Origin: Vogesella urethralis
GTDB lineage: Bacteria; Pseudomonadota; Gammaproteobacteria; Burkholderiales; Chromobacteriaceae
Length of the DNA stretch: 64,000 bases
NCBI RefSeq assembly: GCF_007644045.2
Contig: NZ_VMDW02000087.1
Coordinates: forward strand, 155,432 to 219,431
Direction: 5' to 3'
Positions 1 to 7,529 of the stretch are shown piece after piece. The notes under the pieces were generated by a model that was not told the origin of the DNA, ran no database searches, and saw only the letters and a list, made by a program, of their open reading frames with translations. How positions within the stretch are numbered: position 1 is the first letter of the stretch; each line of letters starts with the position of its first letter. Both the position numbers and the translations under genes were made by a program.

Positions 1-1005
1 GCCACGCATCTGCTGACGCTGACCAACAACAGCCTGCGCGAGCGACTGCGCAAGCTGATCGAGGAACAGCGCGACCAGCAAACGCTGATCGACACCGTCC
101 AGGTAGGCGTACTGCTGATCGACGCCGAGCAGAAGATCATCCTGACCGGCAACGAAGCCGCCACCCGGCTACTGGGCTTTGCCCGCCAGGCGCTGTACCG
201 TCGTTCGCTGGAAAGCCTGTTCACCTCGGCCGAGCAGTACACCCAGCTGCTGTCCTTGCTGCAAGAGCAACAGCAATTGAGCGAGCGCGAAGTGGAGCTG
301 AGCACCCGCAGCGGCGAGCGGCTGTGGAGCGTGCTGTCGATGCGCCCGCTGCTGTTTCGCGAACGCAATGCCTACGTGCTGAGCTTTGTCGACATCACCG
401 AGCGGCTGCTGCACGCGCAGCGGCTGGAAGAAGAAAAACAGGCCACCGAGCGCGCCCTGTCGCAATTGCAGTCCACCCAGCACGAGCTGTACCAGCGTGC
501 CACCTGCGACGATCTGACCGGTATTGCCAACCGCCGCCATTTCCTGTCTGGTGCCGGCAAGGCACTGGAGCTGGCACGGCTGGAGAACCAGTGCTTTGTG
601 GTAGCCGTACTGGACGTGGACCACTTCAAGTCTATTAACGACCGCTACGGTCACGCTGCCGGCGACAGCGTACTGCAACGGCTGACACAGCACATTGCCG
701 CCACACTACCGCACAGCGCGCTGTTCGGCCGCATGGGCGGCGAGGAGTTCGCCATCGTGCTGCCCGACTACAATCTGAACGAAGCACACGCACTGCTGGA
801 AAGCGTACGCCTGAGCCTGGCCGCACTCCCGCTACTGCAGGATGGCGACATGGTGCACATCACCTTCTCCGCCGGCCTGGCCGAGCGCAAACGTCACGGC
901 GAGCAGCTGTCGGAACTGCTGAAGATCGCCGACCACGCCATGTACCAAGCCAAAAGCGAAGGCCGCAACCGCATTCACAGCGCCGCGCCGGCGCAAAACG
1001 GTTAA
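1..1005 (+). CDS. PAS-GGDEF diguanylate cyclase, 5' end missing
   Basis: The frame is open from base 1, so the start lies before the window. The visible part begins with a charged helix of linker character, then a PAS domain (about bases 85-420, ending in an FVDITERL-type PAC motif), a short coiled coil, and a GGDEF domain (about 490-980). The GGDEF domain has the substrate motifs DDLTGIANRRHF and DVDHFKSINDRYGH and the signature GGEEF at 736-750, which fits conversion of two GTP to c-di-GMP. The inhibitory RxxD I-site is absent: proline and alanine occupy the R and D positions. The enzyme is therefore probably not product-inhibited in the usual way. The signal sensed cannot be told without the N-terminus. 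It converges on mpl, with a hairpin between them. Confidence 0.93.
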   Translation, partial: ATHLLTLTNNSLRERLRKLIEEQRDQQTLIDTVQVGVLLIDAEQKIILTGNEAATRLLGFARQALYRRSLESLFTSAEQYTQLLSLLQEQQQLSEREVELSTRSGERLWSVLSMRPLLFRERNAYVLSFVDITERLLHAQRLEEEKQATERALSQLQSTQHELYQRATCDDLTGIANRRHFLSGAGKALELARLENQCFVVAVLDVDHFKSINDRYGHAAGDSVLQRLTQHIAATLPHSALFGRMGGEEFAIVLPDYNLNEAHALLESVRLSLAALPLLQDGDMVHITFSAGLAERKRHGEQLSELLKIADHAMYQAKSEGRNRIHSAAPAQNG

Positions 1006-1036
1006 CGCCGCCGCACAGGCCAGCCGGCGGCACGCC

Positions 1037-1068
1037 ATAAAAAAACCGCCCCGGCAAGCCGGAGCGGT
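1037..1068 (-). terminator. Rho-independent terminator of mpl
   Basis: The stem ACCGC-CCGG pairs with CCGG-GCGGT (one internal mismatch, CAAG loop). It is followed on the minus strand by a run of seven or more T. It lies 22 bases past the mpl stop and also sits just after the plus-strand cyclase gene, but the T-run serves only the minus strand. Confidence 0.8.
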
Positions 1069-1089
1069 GCTGGCAACCAGCAGCAGCAA

Positions 1090-2466
1090 TCAGCCCAGTG
1101 CCGCCAGCAGTTTGGCGTGAATGCCGCCAAAGCCGCCGTTACTCATCACCAGTACCTGATCGCCGTCGCGGGCTTCGGCCACGATGGCTGCCACCAGCGC
1201 GTCGATATCGTCAAAGCAGTGCGCCTTGTCGCCCAGCGGCGCCAGCGCCTCGTCCACGCGCCAGCCCAGGTTGGCCGCACCGTAGCAGAACACCACGTCA
1301 GCGTCCTGCAGCGAACCGGGTAGCGCCGCCTTCATGGTGCCCAGCTTCATGGTATTGGAACGCGGCTCCAGCACCGCCAGGATGCGCGTGCTGCGGCCAA
1401 CCTTGTGGCGCAGGCCGGCCACCGTGGTGGTGATGGCGGTGGGGTGATGGGCAAAGTCGTCGTACACGGTGACGCCGCGCACGGTGCCTTTCACTTCCAT
1501 GCGGCGTTTCACGCTCTTGAAGCGCGACAGCGCGTCGATGGCCACCGCCGGCGTCACCCCCACGTGGCGTGCCGCGGCAATGGCGGCCACCGCATTAAGG
1601 CGGTTGTGCTCGCCTGGCACGTCCCACACCACCCGGCCTTGCAGCTGGCCATCCAGAAGGACATCAAAACTGCCGTCGGCGTCCGCCGCGCCAGCTTGCC
1701 AGCCACTATCGGTACCGAAGGTTTCCACCGGCGTCCAGCAACCACGGTCCAGTACACGCTGCAGGCTGGCTTCGCGGCCATTGGCCACCACCAGGCCTTC
1801 ACCGGGCACGGTACGCACCAGATGGTGGAACTGGGTTTCGATGGCCGCCAGGTCGGCAAAAATGTCGGCGTGGTCGTATTCCAGGTTGTTCAGCACCGCG
1901 GTGCGCGGGCGGTAGTGTACGAATTTGCTGCGCTTGTCGAAGAAAGCCGTGTCGTACTCGTCGGCCTCGATCACGAAGAACGGGCTCTGGCTGGCCGCAT
2001 CCTGCGCCGGCGTGCCCGGCAGGCGCGCCGAAATGCCGAAGTTTTCCGGAATGCCGCCAATCAGGAAGCCCGGCGCCAGGCCGGCGTCCTGCAGGATCCA
2101 CGCCAGCATCGAGGTGGTGGTGGTCTTGCCGTGGGTACCGGCTACCGCCAGCACCCATTTGTCGTGCAGCACGTTCTCGGCCAGCCACTGCGGGCCGGAA
2201 ATGTACGGCAGGCCACGGTTGAGGATGGCTTCCATCAGCGGCTTGCCGCGCGTGACCACATTGCCCACCACGAACACGTCGGCGCCGATATCGGCCTGCT
2301 CTGCACCAAAGCCCTGCATCAGCTCGATGCCCATGGCCTCCAGCTGGGTGCTCATCGGCGGGTAGACGTTGGCGTCGCAACCGGTCACCTTGTGGCCGGC
2401 GGCTTTGGCGATGGCGGCGATGCCACCCATGAAGGTGCCGCAAATACCGAGAATGTGGATATGCAT
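1090..2466 (-). CDS. mpl: UDP-N-acetylmuramate:L-alanyl-gamma-D-glutamyl-meso-diaminopimelate ligase
   Basis: Mpl joins recycled tripeptide (L-Ala-gamma-D-Glu-meso-DAP) to UDP-MurNAc in the cytoplasm, feeding murein recycling. The 458-residue product starts MHIHILGICGTFMGG, the family's N-terminal Rossmann-like signature. It has the Mur ligase ATP loop GTHGKTTTTSML and the EADEYDTAFFDKRSKFVHYRP block typical of Mpl, and its length matches the E. coli enzyme (about 457 residues). An upstream in-frame extension is possible, but the ATG at 2466 matches the family N-terminus. It is transcribed away from the binding-protein gene at 2581, so the 114-base gap holds both promoters. Confidence 0.96.
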   Translation of the reverse strand: MHIHILGICGTFMGGIAAIAKAAGHKVTGCDANVYPPMSTQLEAMGIELMQGFGAEQADIGADVFVVGNVVTRGKPLMEAILNRGLPYISGPQWLAENVLHDKWVLAVAGTHGKTTTTSMLAWILQDAGLAPGFLIGGIPENFGISARLPGTPAQDAASQSPFFVIEADEYDTAFFDKRSKFVHYRPRTAVLNNLEYDHADIFADLAAIETQFHHLVRTVPGEGLVVANGREASLQRVLDRGCWTPVETFGTDSGWQAGAADADGSFDVLLDGQLQGRVVWDVPGEHNRLNAVAAIAAARHVGVTPAVAIDALSRFKSVKRRMEVKGTVRGVTVYDDFAHHPTAITTTVAGLRHKVGRSTRILAVLEPRSNTMKLGTMKAALPGSLQDADVVFCYGAANLGWRVDEALAPLGDKAHCFDDIDALVAAIVAEARDGDQVLVMSNGGFGGIHAKLLAALG

Positions 2467-2580
2467 GATGTGCTGCAGACAGAAAACGGGAAAGCGGCAA
2501 GGATACCGCAAAGCTCTCGTTAAAACAGGATCGGGAACATGCCTATACTGGCCAGTCACCATGACAAAGGCCTAAATGCC

Positions 2581-3258
2581 ATGTCCATTCCGCGCCAACT
2601 TCTCACCCTGCCCTGGCTGCTGCCGCTGCCTGTACTGGCTACCGGCATCGAGCTGGACTTCATCGGACCGGAGCTGACAGGCGTTTACCAGGTACACGAC
2701 GGCAAGGCCCAGGGCGAACTGGTGGTCATGCTACAGCAGCTGGGTAGCCAGGCCGGTATCCAGTGGCGCTACCGGCTGGCCACGCCGGCACGGGTGGAAG
2801 TAACGCTGGGTAGCCAGCAAAACGTTTGCAGCCTGCACCTGCAGAGCCGACGCCAGCGCAGTGACTATCAGGTCATAGGCATTCTGGGGGAGCACGCCAT
2901 CGTGGCGTATAGCGGTATGCACGATCGTATCGGTCTGGATGAGCTGGCGCAGCTGCCTGCATCGCAGCGGCTGGGCTTTGGCAGCGGCTTGAAGTCACTG
3001 TTGCAACGGCAGGGGCTGAACGTGATCGAACACCCGTCACTGGCCACCGCCGTGCAGCTGGTCGGCCTGGGCCGTGCCCGCGTATTGCTGACAACCCAGA
3101 TCAGCATGTACAGCCTGCAGCCGGCGCCGCTGTTACGCCGCATTGGCACACTGGGCAAGGCCGACAACGTGCTGGCCTGCTCACGCCAGCTTCCCCCCGG
3201 TGTCGCCGCGCGGCTGCGGCAGGCGCTAAGCCGGCTACTGATACCGTTCACCCTGTAA
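2581..3258 (+). CDS. Periplasmic solute-binding protein, type 2 fold (small)
   Basis: The protein has 225 residues with a probable signal peptide (MSIPRQLLTLPWLLPLPVLATG). The rest resembles the transporter substrate-binding domain seen in amino-acid binding proteins and their orphan relatives: an ELDFIGPE start and a GELVVMLQQLG helix where the first lobe begins. It lacks the crisp amino-acid ligand motif, and no permease or ATPase gene is adjacent, so it may be an orphan sensor-type protein rather than a transporter part. An ATG 42 bases upstream is in frame, but the start at 2581 places the signal peptide correctly. It ends at a strong hairpin shared with the antiporter gene. Confidence 0.7.
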   Translation: MSIPRQLLTLPWLLPLPVLATGIELDFIGPELTGVYQVHDGKAQGELVVMLQQLGSQAGIQWRYRLATPARVEVTLGSQQNVCSLHLQSRRQRSDYQVIGILGEHAIVAYSGMHDRIGLDELAQLPASQRLGFGSGLKSLLQRQGLNVIEHPSLATAVQLVGLGRARVLLTTQISMYSLQPAPLLRRIGTLGKADNVLACSRQLPPGVAARLRQALSRLLIPFTL

Positions 3259-3300
3259 AAACACCCCGGCAGCCTGCCAGGCAGGCTGCCGGGGTGTTGC
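3257..3300. terminator. Bidirectional terminator, 18-bp perfect hairpin
   Basis: The arm ACACCCCGGCAGCCTGCC (3261-3278) is perfectly complementary to 3280-3297. It lies between the convergent genes ending at 3258 and 3330, with AAAA on the left flank. It has only a short U tract on the plus side. Confidence 0.75.
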
Positions 3301-3329
3301 GATTGCCGCTACCGCGGCGCTGGCGACGA

Positions 3330-4724
3330 TCAGAAGAACAGCCAGGTCTGCAGCACGAACAGCGGCAGCAGGAACACGATGGACCACGCCATGTAACCGA
3401 AGAAGCTCGGCATCTTGATGCCACGCTGCTCGGCGATGGCTTTCACCATGAAGTTGGGCGCGTTACCGATATAGGTGTTGGCCCCCATGAACACGGCGCC
3501 CATCGAGATGGCCAGCAGCGTCTGCGACAGCGGGCCCATCAACGTGGCGGCATCGCCCGAGGCCAGGTTGAAGAACACCAGATAGGTGGGCGCGTTATCC
3601 AGGAAGCTGGACAGGATGCCGGTCATCCAGAAGTACATCGCGTTCAGCGGCGCACCGTCCGGGCCGGACACCACGCTGACCAGCGGCGCCAGCGCACCGG
3701 CTTTACCCGCTTGCAGCACGGCGATCACCGGGCCGATAGTGATGAAGATGCCGGCAAACAGCTTGGCCACTTCCAGAATCGGGTCCCAGTTGAACTCGTT
3801 GCCAGCGCGTACCTGTGCCGGCGTGATCTTCAGCGAAACAGCAGCAATCAGCAGCAGCAGGCCGTCGCGTACCAGGTTCTGCAGCGCTACCGGGGTACCC
3901 ATCACGTCAAAGCTGATACCGGGCTTCCAGAACCCCGACAGCAGCACAGCGCCGATCACCGCCAGCAGCAGCGGGATATTGCGCAGGCCATACAGCTTGA
4001 TCGGCGCGTCCGGCGTCTTGTCGCGTGGCAACACGCCTTCCTTGCGGAAGTAATAGCTGTCTACCGCGTAGAACACCGCCAGCAGCACCAGCACCGACAG
4101 CAACACCGGCAGCGCCATCGCCGACACGGTCCAGAAGAAGTCCACGCCTTTCAGGAAGCCCAGGAACAGCGGCGGGTCGCCCAGCGGCGTCAGGCCGCCG
4201 CCGATGTTGGCCACCAGGAAGATGAAGAACACCACCACGTGCACATTGTGCTGACGGTTGTCGTTGGCCTTGATCAGCGGGCGGATCAGCAGCATGGCGG
4301 CACCGGTGGTACCCATCAGCGATGCCAGCACCGTGCCCAACGCCAGCAGGCCGGTATTCAGCGCCGGCGAACCGTGCAGATTGCCCCACACCAGAATGCC
4401 GCCGGACACCGTGTACAGCGCAAACAGCAGCACCACGAACGGGATGAACTCCGCCAGCATGGCGTGCACTACCAGCCCGGCACTGGTGCCAAGCCCGAAG
4501 GTAGCCGTAAACGGCAACAGGAATAGCAAGGTCCAGCCGGCGGTGATCTTGCCGAAATGGTGGTGCCAGAAACCGGGGGCGAAAATGGGGAACAGCGCAA
4601 TCGACAACAGGATACCGGCGAAGGGTAAGCCCCAGGCCAGCGATAGTGTCGCGCCATCGAGGCTGGCGGCCTGGGCCAGGCCAGGTAGCAGGCCAAGCAA
4701 CAATGCAGAAGTAAAACGGGTCAT
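3330..4724 (-). CDS. NhaD/CitMHS-type sodium:proton antiporter family membrane protein
   Basis: The product is 464 residues, almost entirely hydrophobic, with about 11-12 membrane segments. After a cleavable-looking N-terminus ending LAQAASLDG it has the family blocks GILVWGNLHGSPALNT, LMGTTGAAMLLIRP, NIGGGLTPLGDPPLFLGFL and FLDNAPTYLVFFN. These GGxxTPxGDPP and FLDNAPT motifs are typical of the NhaD antiporters and the putative citrate transporters of the ion-transporter superfamily. Function as a Na+/H+ antiporter is inferred from family; an organic-acid carrier is the alternative. The ATG at 4724 has AAGGAG seven bases upstream, better than an in-frame start 27 bases earlier. It is monocistronic by layout. 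Confidence 0.88.
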   Translation of the reverse strand: MTRFTSALLLGLLPGLAQAASLDGATLSLAWGLPFAGILLSIALFPIFAPGFWHHHFGKITAGWTLLFLLPFTATFGLGTSAGLVVHAMLAEFIPFVVLLFALYTVSGGILVWGNLHGSPALNTGLLALGTVLASLMGTTGAAMLLIRPLIKANDNRQHNVHVVVFFIFLVANIGGGLTPLGDPPLFLGFLKGVDFFWTVSAMALPVLLSVLVLLAVFYAVDSYYFRKEGVLPRDKTPDAPIKLYGLRNIPLLLAVIGAVLLSGFWKPGISFDVMGTPVALQNLVRDGLLLLIAAVSLKITPAQVRAGNEFNWDPILEVAKLFAGIFITIGPVIAVLQAGKAGALAPLVSVVSGPDGAPLNAMYFWMTGILSSFLDNAPTYLVFFNLASGDAATLMGPLSQTLLAISMGAVFMGANTYIGNAPNFMVKAIAEQRGIKMPSFFGYMAWSIVFLLPLFVLQTWLFF

Positions 4725-4863
4725 CAGGGCTCCTTGTGCTGGCGGCGTCACAACCGCTCTTTTTTGTAACAGAATGTTTTGTGACCGCAGTTTAAACGAT
4801 TAATTCCGGAATCGGTTTGCCACAAAAGCAAAAATCGTCCCCCCGGCAGCTGGCCGCAGACGC

Positions 4864-4893
4864 AAAAAAGCCCTTCAGCATAGCAGAAGGGCT
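4864..4893 (-). terminator. Rho-independent terminator of gloA
   Basis: AGCCCTTC pairs with GAAGGGCT around a nine-base loop, followed on the minus strand by six T. It lies 44 bases after the gloA stop. Confidence 0.85.
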
Positions 4894-4936
4894 GTAGATG
4901 ACAGCGGCAAGCGCGCCGCCACCGGCACGCCGGCGC

Positions 4937-5326
4937 TTAGCGGGTGCCTTTCTGGATGAACTCGATCTTGTAACCGTCCGGGTCTTCCACGAAGGCAATC
5001 ACGGTGGTGCCGTGCTTCATCGGGCCGGCTTCGCGTACCACCTTGCCGCCCTTGGCGCGCACGGCGTCACAGGCGGCGTAGGCGTCGGCCACTTCCACCG
5101 CCAGGTGGCCGAAGGCGTTGCCCAGGTCGTAGCTGTCGGTGTCCCAGTTATGGGTCAGCTCGATCACGCTGTTGCTGTCTTCGTCGCCATAACCGACAAA
5201 GGCCAGCGTGAAGCGGCCTTCCGGGTAGTCGTGACGGCGCAGCAGGGTCATGCCCAGTACTTCGGTGTAAAAGGCGATGGAACGGTCGAGCTGGCCGACA
5301 CGGATCATGGTATGCAGCAGGCGCAT
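4937..5326 (-). CDS. gloA: Lactoylglutathione lyase (glyoxalase I)
   Basis: The enzyme isomerises the hemithioacetal of methylglyoxal and glutathione to S-lactoylglutathione in the cytoplasm. The 129-residue protein matches bacterial Ni-type GloA in length. The four metal ligands are visible: the His in MRLLHTM, the Glu in [10 protein letters not shown], the His in FGHLAVEV and the Glu in YKIEFIQ. The ATG at 5326 is preceded by GGAGA. It is the last gene of the minus-strand cluster that starts at glyQ, but a 96-base gap with a dispersed repeat separates it from the protease gene, so it may have its own promoter. Confidence 0.96.
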   Translation of the reverse strand: MRLLHTMIRVGQLDRSIAFYTEVLGMTLLRRHDYPEGRFTLAFVGYGDEDSNSVIELTHNWDTDSYDLGNAFGHLAVEVADAYAACDAVRAKGGKVVREAGPMKHGTTVIAFVEDPDGYKIEFIQKGTR

Positions 5327-5342
5327 GGTGTTCTCCGGCAAT

Positions 5343-5355
5343 AAGGTTGGCCGCA
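5343..5355 (+). repeat. Dispersed repeat AAGGTTGGCCGCA, copy 1
   Basis: Exact 13-mer located between the protease gene and gloA, 17 bases before the gloA start. Other exact intergenic copies lie at 20832, 34109, 34813 and 35730. Confidence 0.8.
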
Positions 5356-5422
5356 GCGCGGCAAGAGCAGGCAGATGGGGACGGGTGGGCAAAGTTAAAG
5401 ACAAGCGGCCAGAACAGGCTGT

Positions 5423-6136
5423 TCAACCGTAACGGAACAGGCTGTTGCCGTGGGTTTTCAGCCATTGCCGCGCTGGCTGCCAGCCCGGGTACAGGCGTTC
5501 CACTTCGGCCCAGAACGCCGGGGAATGGTTCATGTGGCGCAGGTGCGCCAGCTCGTGGGCGATGACGTAATCCAGAACTGCCGGCGGCGCCTGTACCAGG
5601 CGCCAGTTCAGCCGGATGATGCCCTGGCTGGTACAACTGCCCCAGCGCGTACGCGCCGACGACAGCGCCCAGCCGGACAGCGGCCGTGCCGCGCGTTGCT
5701 CCCAAGCTTCCAGCCGCGCACAAAAGCGCTGGCGCGCCTCTTTTTGCAGCCAGGCCACCACGGCGGCGGCCAACCTGGCCGGTTGCTGCAGGCCGGGGCC
5801 GGCCAGCTGCAGTACCTCGCCGTCGATACGGGCGCGGTGCCGGCTGGCGTCTTCCACCGCCAGGCGTAGCGTCTGCCCGGCCAGCATCACCTGGCCACGG
5901 CTTTGTTCGCGCTGCGCGTCTTCATACCGCTGCCGCGCCAGGTGACTGGCGATCCAGTCGCGCTTTTGCGCCAGGATATCCTGCAGTGCGGCCAACGATA
6001 CCGCCGGCGGCGCGATCATCTCCACCACGCCGTCGCGGATGCGCAGCGCCACGCTCTGGCGAGGGCGGCGCGTCAGCTGCACCGCCACCACGCCGTCAGG
6101 CAGCGCGAGGCTGAGCGGCGCGGGCTTTGCGCTCAT
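5423..6136 (-). CDS. YgjP/SprT-like zinc metallopeptidase (M48-type domain)
   Basis: The product has 237 residues. The first part is a beta-rich domain (VAVQLTRRPRQSVALRIRDG). The C-terminal half carries the zinc motif HELAHLRHMNH in the context YVIAHELAHLRHMNHSPAFW, as in YgjP/DUF45 proteins, together with the conserved RTRWGSCTSQGIIRLNWRLV block. Two histidines and a third downstream histidine would bind zinc, with glutamate as catalytic base. The substrate is not known for this family. The ATG at 6136 overlaps the end of plsC by 41 bases; a TTG at 6157 is the alternative. The overlap implies co-transcription with plsC and gmhB. Confidence 0.88.
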   Translation of the reverse strand: MSAKPAPLSLALPDGVVAVQLTRRPRQSVALRIRDGVVEMIAPPAVSLAALQDILAQKRDWIASHLARQRYEDAQREQSRGQVMLAGQTLRLAVEDASRHRARIDGEVLQLAGPGLQQPARLAAAVVAWLQKEARQRFCARLEAWEQRAARPLSGWALSSARTRWGSCTSQGIIRLNWRLVQAPPAVLDYVIAHELAHLRHMNHSPAFWAEVERLYPGWQPARQWLKTHGNSLFRYG

Positions 6137-6866
6137 CGGGATGGGCAAACGGGCCAACGCCGCCGATCTCGCGCTGACGCGCTTCGATCCAGGCTTCGGC
6201 GGCCTTCATCATCGCCTCGGGGCCGGCGTAATCGGCCGGGAACAGCGCCGGGCCGATCACCACGGTAATCTCGCCGGGGTGCTTGAGGAAGGCGTTGCGC
6301 GGCCAGAACTCGCCGGCATTGTGCGCCACCGGCACCATCGGCATGTCGAACTGCACCGCCATGCGCGCGGCGCCCAGCTTGTATTTGCCGGCCAGGCCCG
6401 GGCGGATGCGGGTGCCTTCCGGAAACACGCTGATCCAGAAACCATGCTGCTTGCGGTTAAGCCCCTGCTCCAGCAGGCGGCGGTTGGCGTTGGCACGGTC
6501 GGCACGGTTGATGGTGATGGGGTTGGTCAGCGCCAGGCCCCAGCCGAAGAACGGAATCAGCAGCAGCTCGCGCTTGGCCACGAACACCTGCGACGGAAAG
6601 ATTTCCTGCAGCGACAGCGTTTCCCAGCCGGACTGGTGCTTGGCACAAATAATGGCCGGCTGGTTCAGGATGTTCTCCGCGCCGATCACGCGGTAGCGCA
6701 GGCCCACCACGTGCCACAGCAACCAGGTCAGCACCCGCGCCCAGCCCTCGCCCACCAGGTGGCGGCGGCGGCGCGGCAACGGCGCACACAGGAACAGCAC
6801 GGCAAAAAACAGCGGGGTAAGAACCAGTACCAGCAGCCAGTAGATCAGGTTGCGAATCAACAGCAT
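6096..6866 (-). CDS. plsC: 1-acyl-sn-glycerol-3-phosphate acyltransferase
   Basis: PlsC acylates lysophosphatidic acid to phosphatidic acid at the inner membrane. The 256-residue protein starts with a membrane segment (MLLIRNLIYWLLVLVLTPLFF). It shows the acyltransferase block KHQSGWET, where the usual HX4D reads HX4E, as is common in betaproteobacterial PlsC. It also has the FPEGTRIRPG phosphate-binding motif and VPVAHNAG. Its start is only five bases after the gmhB stop and its end overlaps the protease gene, so the three form an operon. Confidence 0.93.
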   Translation of the reverse strand: MLLIRNLIYWLLVLVLTPLFFAVLFLCAPLPRRRRHLVGEGWARVLTWLLWHVVGLRYRVIGAENILNQPAIICAKHQSGWETLSLQEIFPSQVFVAKRELLLIPFFGWGLALTNPITINRADRANANRRLLEQGLNRKQHGFWISVFPEGTRIRPGLAGKYKLGAARMAVQFDMPMVPVAHNAGEFWPRNAFLKHPGEITVVIGPALFPADYAGPEAMMKAAEAWIEARQREIGGVGPFAHPDERKARAAQPRAA

Positions 6867-6871
6867 GGGGC

Positions 6872-7414
6872 TCAGTCTTCCAGATTGATCAGGTAGTCGG
6901 CGGCATCGAACAGGTCGTCAAACACCTGGGTGCCCGCCGGCAAACCGCCTTTTTCCAGCGTGCGCAGGCCCTTGCCGGTACGCACCAGCAACGGCAGGCC
7001 ACCCACTTCGGCCACTGCCTGCAGGTCGCGCAGGCTGTCGCCTATCATCGGCAGGCCATCGCCACGCACATTGAAGCGTTCCATCACCTCGTGCACCATG
7101 CCCGGCTTGGGTTTGCGGCAATCGCATTGATCGTCCGCCACGTGCGGACAGAAAATCACCGCGTCGATGCGGCCGCCGGCCTGGTTCACCAGGCGGTGCA
7201 TTTTTTCATGCATGGCGTTCAGCGCGTGCATGTCGAACAGGCCACGGCCGATGCCGCTCTGGTTGGTGGCCACCACCACGCGCCAGCCGGCTTGCGTGAG
7301 GTTGGCAATGGCTTCCAGGCTGCGCGGCAGCGGCTGCCATTCCATGGTGTTCTTGACGAAGTCGTCGCGATCCTGGTTGATCACGCCGTCGCGGTCGAGG
7401 ATGACGAGTTTCAT
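6872..7414 (-). CDS. gmhB: D-glycero-beta-D-manno-heptose 1,7-bisphosphate 7-phosphatase
   Basis: GmhB removes the 7-phosphate of heptose bisphosphate on the way to ADP-heptose for lipopolysaccharide core. The 180-residue protein is a HAD phosphatase with the nucleophile motif DRDGVINQD (Asp7/Asp9), ATNQSGIGRG as motif II, the zinc loop CPHVADDQCDCRKPKPG and GDSLRDLQAV as motif IV. This is the full GmhB pattern at the usual length. The gene lies between glyS and plsC, a frequent betaproteobacterial order. A 115-base gap with an inverted repeat separates it from glyS. Confidence 0.96.
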   Translation of the reverse strand: MKLVILDRDGVINQDRDDFVKNTMEWQPLPRSLEAIANLTQAGWRVVVATNQSGIGRGLFDMHALNAMHEKMHRLVNQAGGRIDAVIFCPHVADDQCDCRKPKPGMVHEVMERFNVRGDGLPMIGDSLRDLQAVAEVGGLPLLVRTGKGLRTLEKGGLPAGTQVFDDLFDAADYLINLED

Positions 7415-7446
7415 GGTGTCCTTTTAGGCCACGTAAAAAATGCTGG

Positions 7447-7523
7447 TTCGCCACGAAAGCACACAGAAAACACGGAAGGCAGCGCGCCGTCTTCTGTGTC
7501 TTCCGTGTGTGTCCGTGGCGAAA
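7447..7523. repeat. Imperfect inverted repeat with CCACGAAAGCACAC / GTGTGTCCGTGGC arms
   Basis: The left arm (7447-7478, TTCGCCACGAAAGCACACAG...) and right arm (7491-7522, ...TTCCGTGTGTGTCCGTGGCGAA) are imperfect inverse complements of about 32 bases around GGCAGCGCGCCGT. They fill nearly the whole glyS-gmhB gap. The sequence type (CCACGGACACACACGGAA) looks like a REP- or MITE-like dispersed element. It could also act as an RNA processing or attenuation structure inside the operon. Confidence 0.65.
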
Positions 7524-7529
7524 ACGGTC

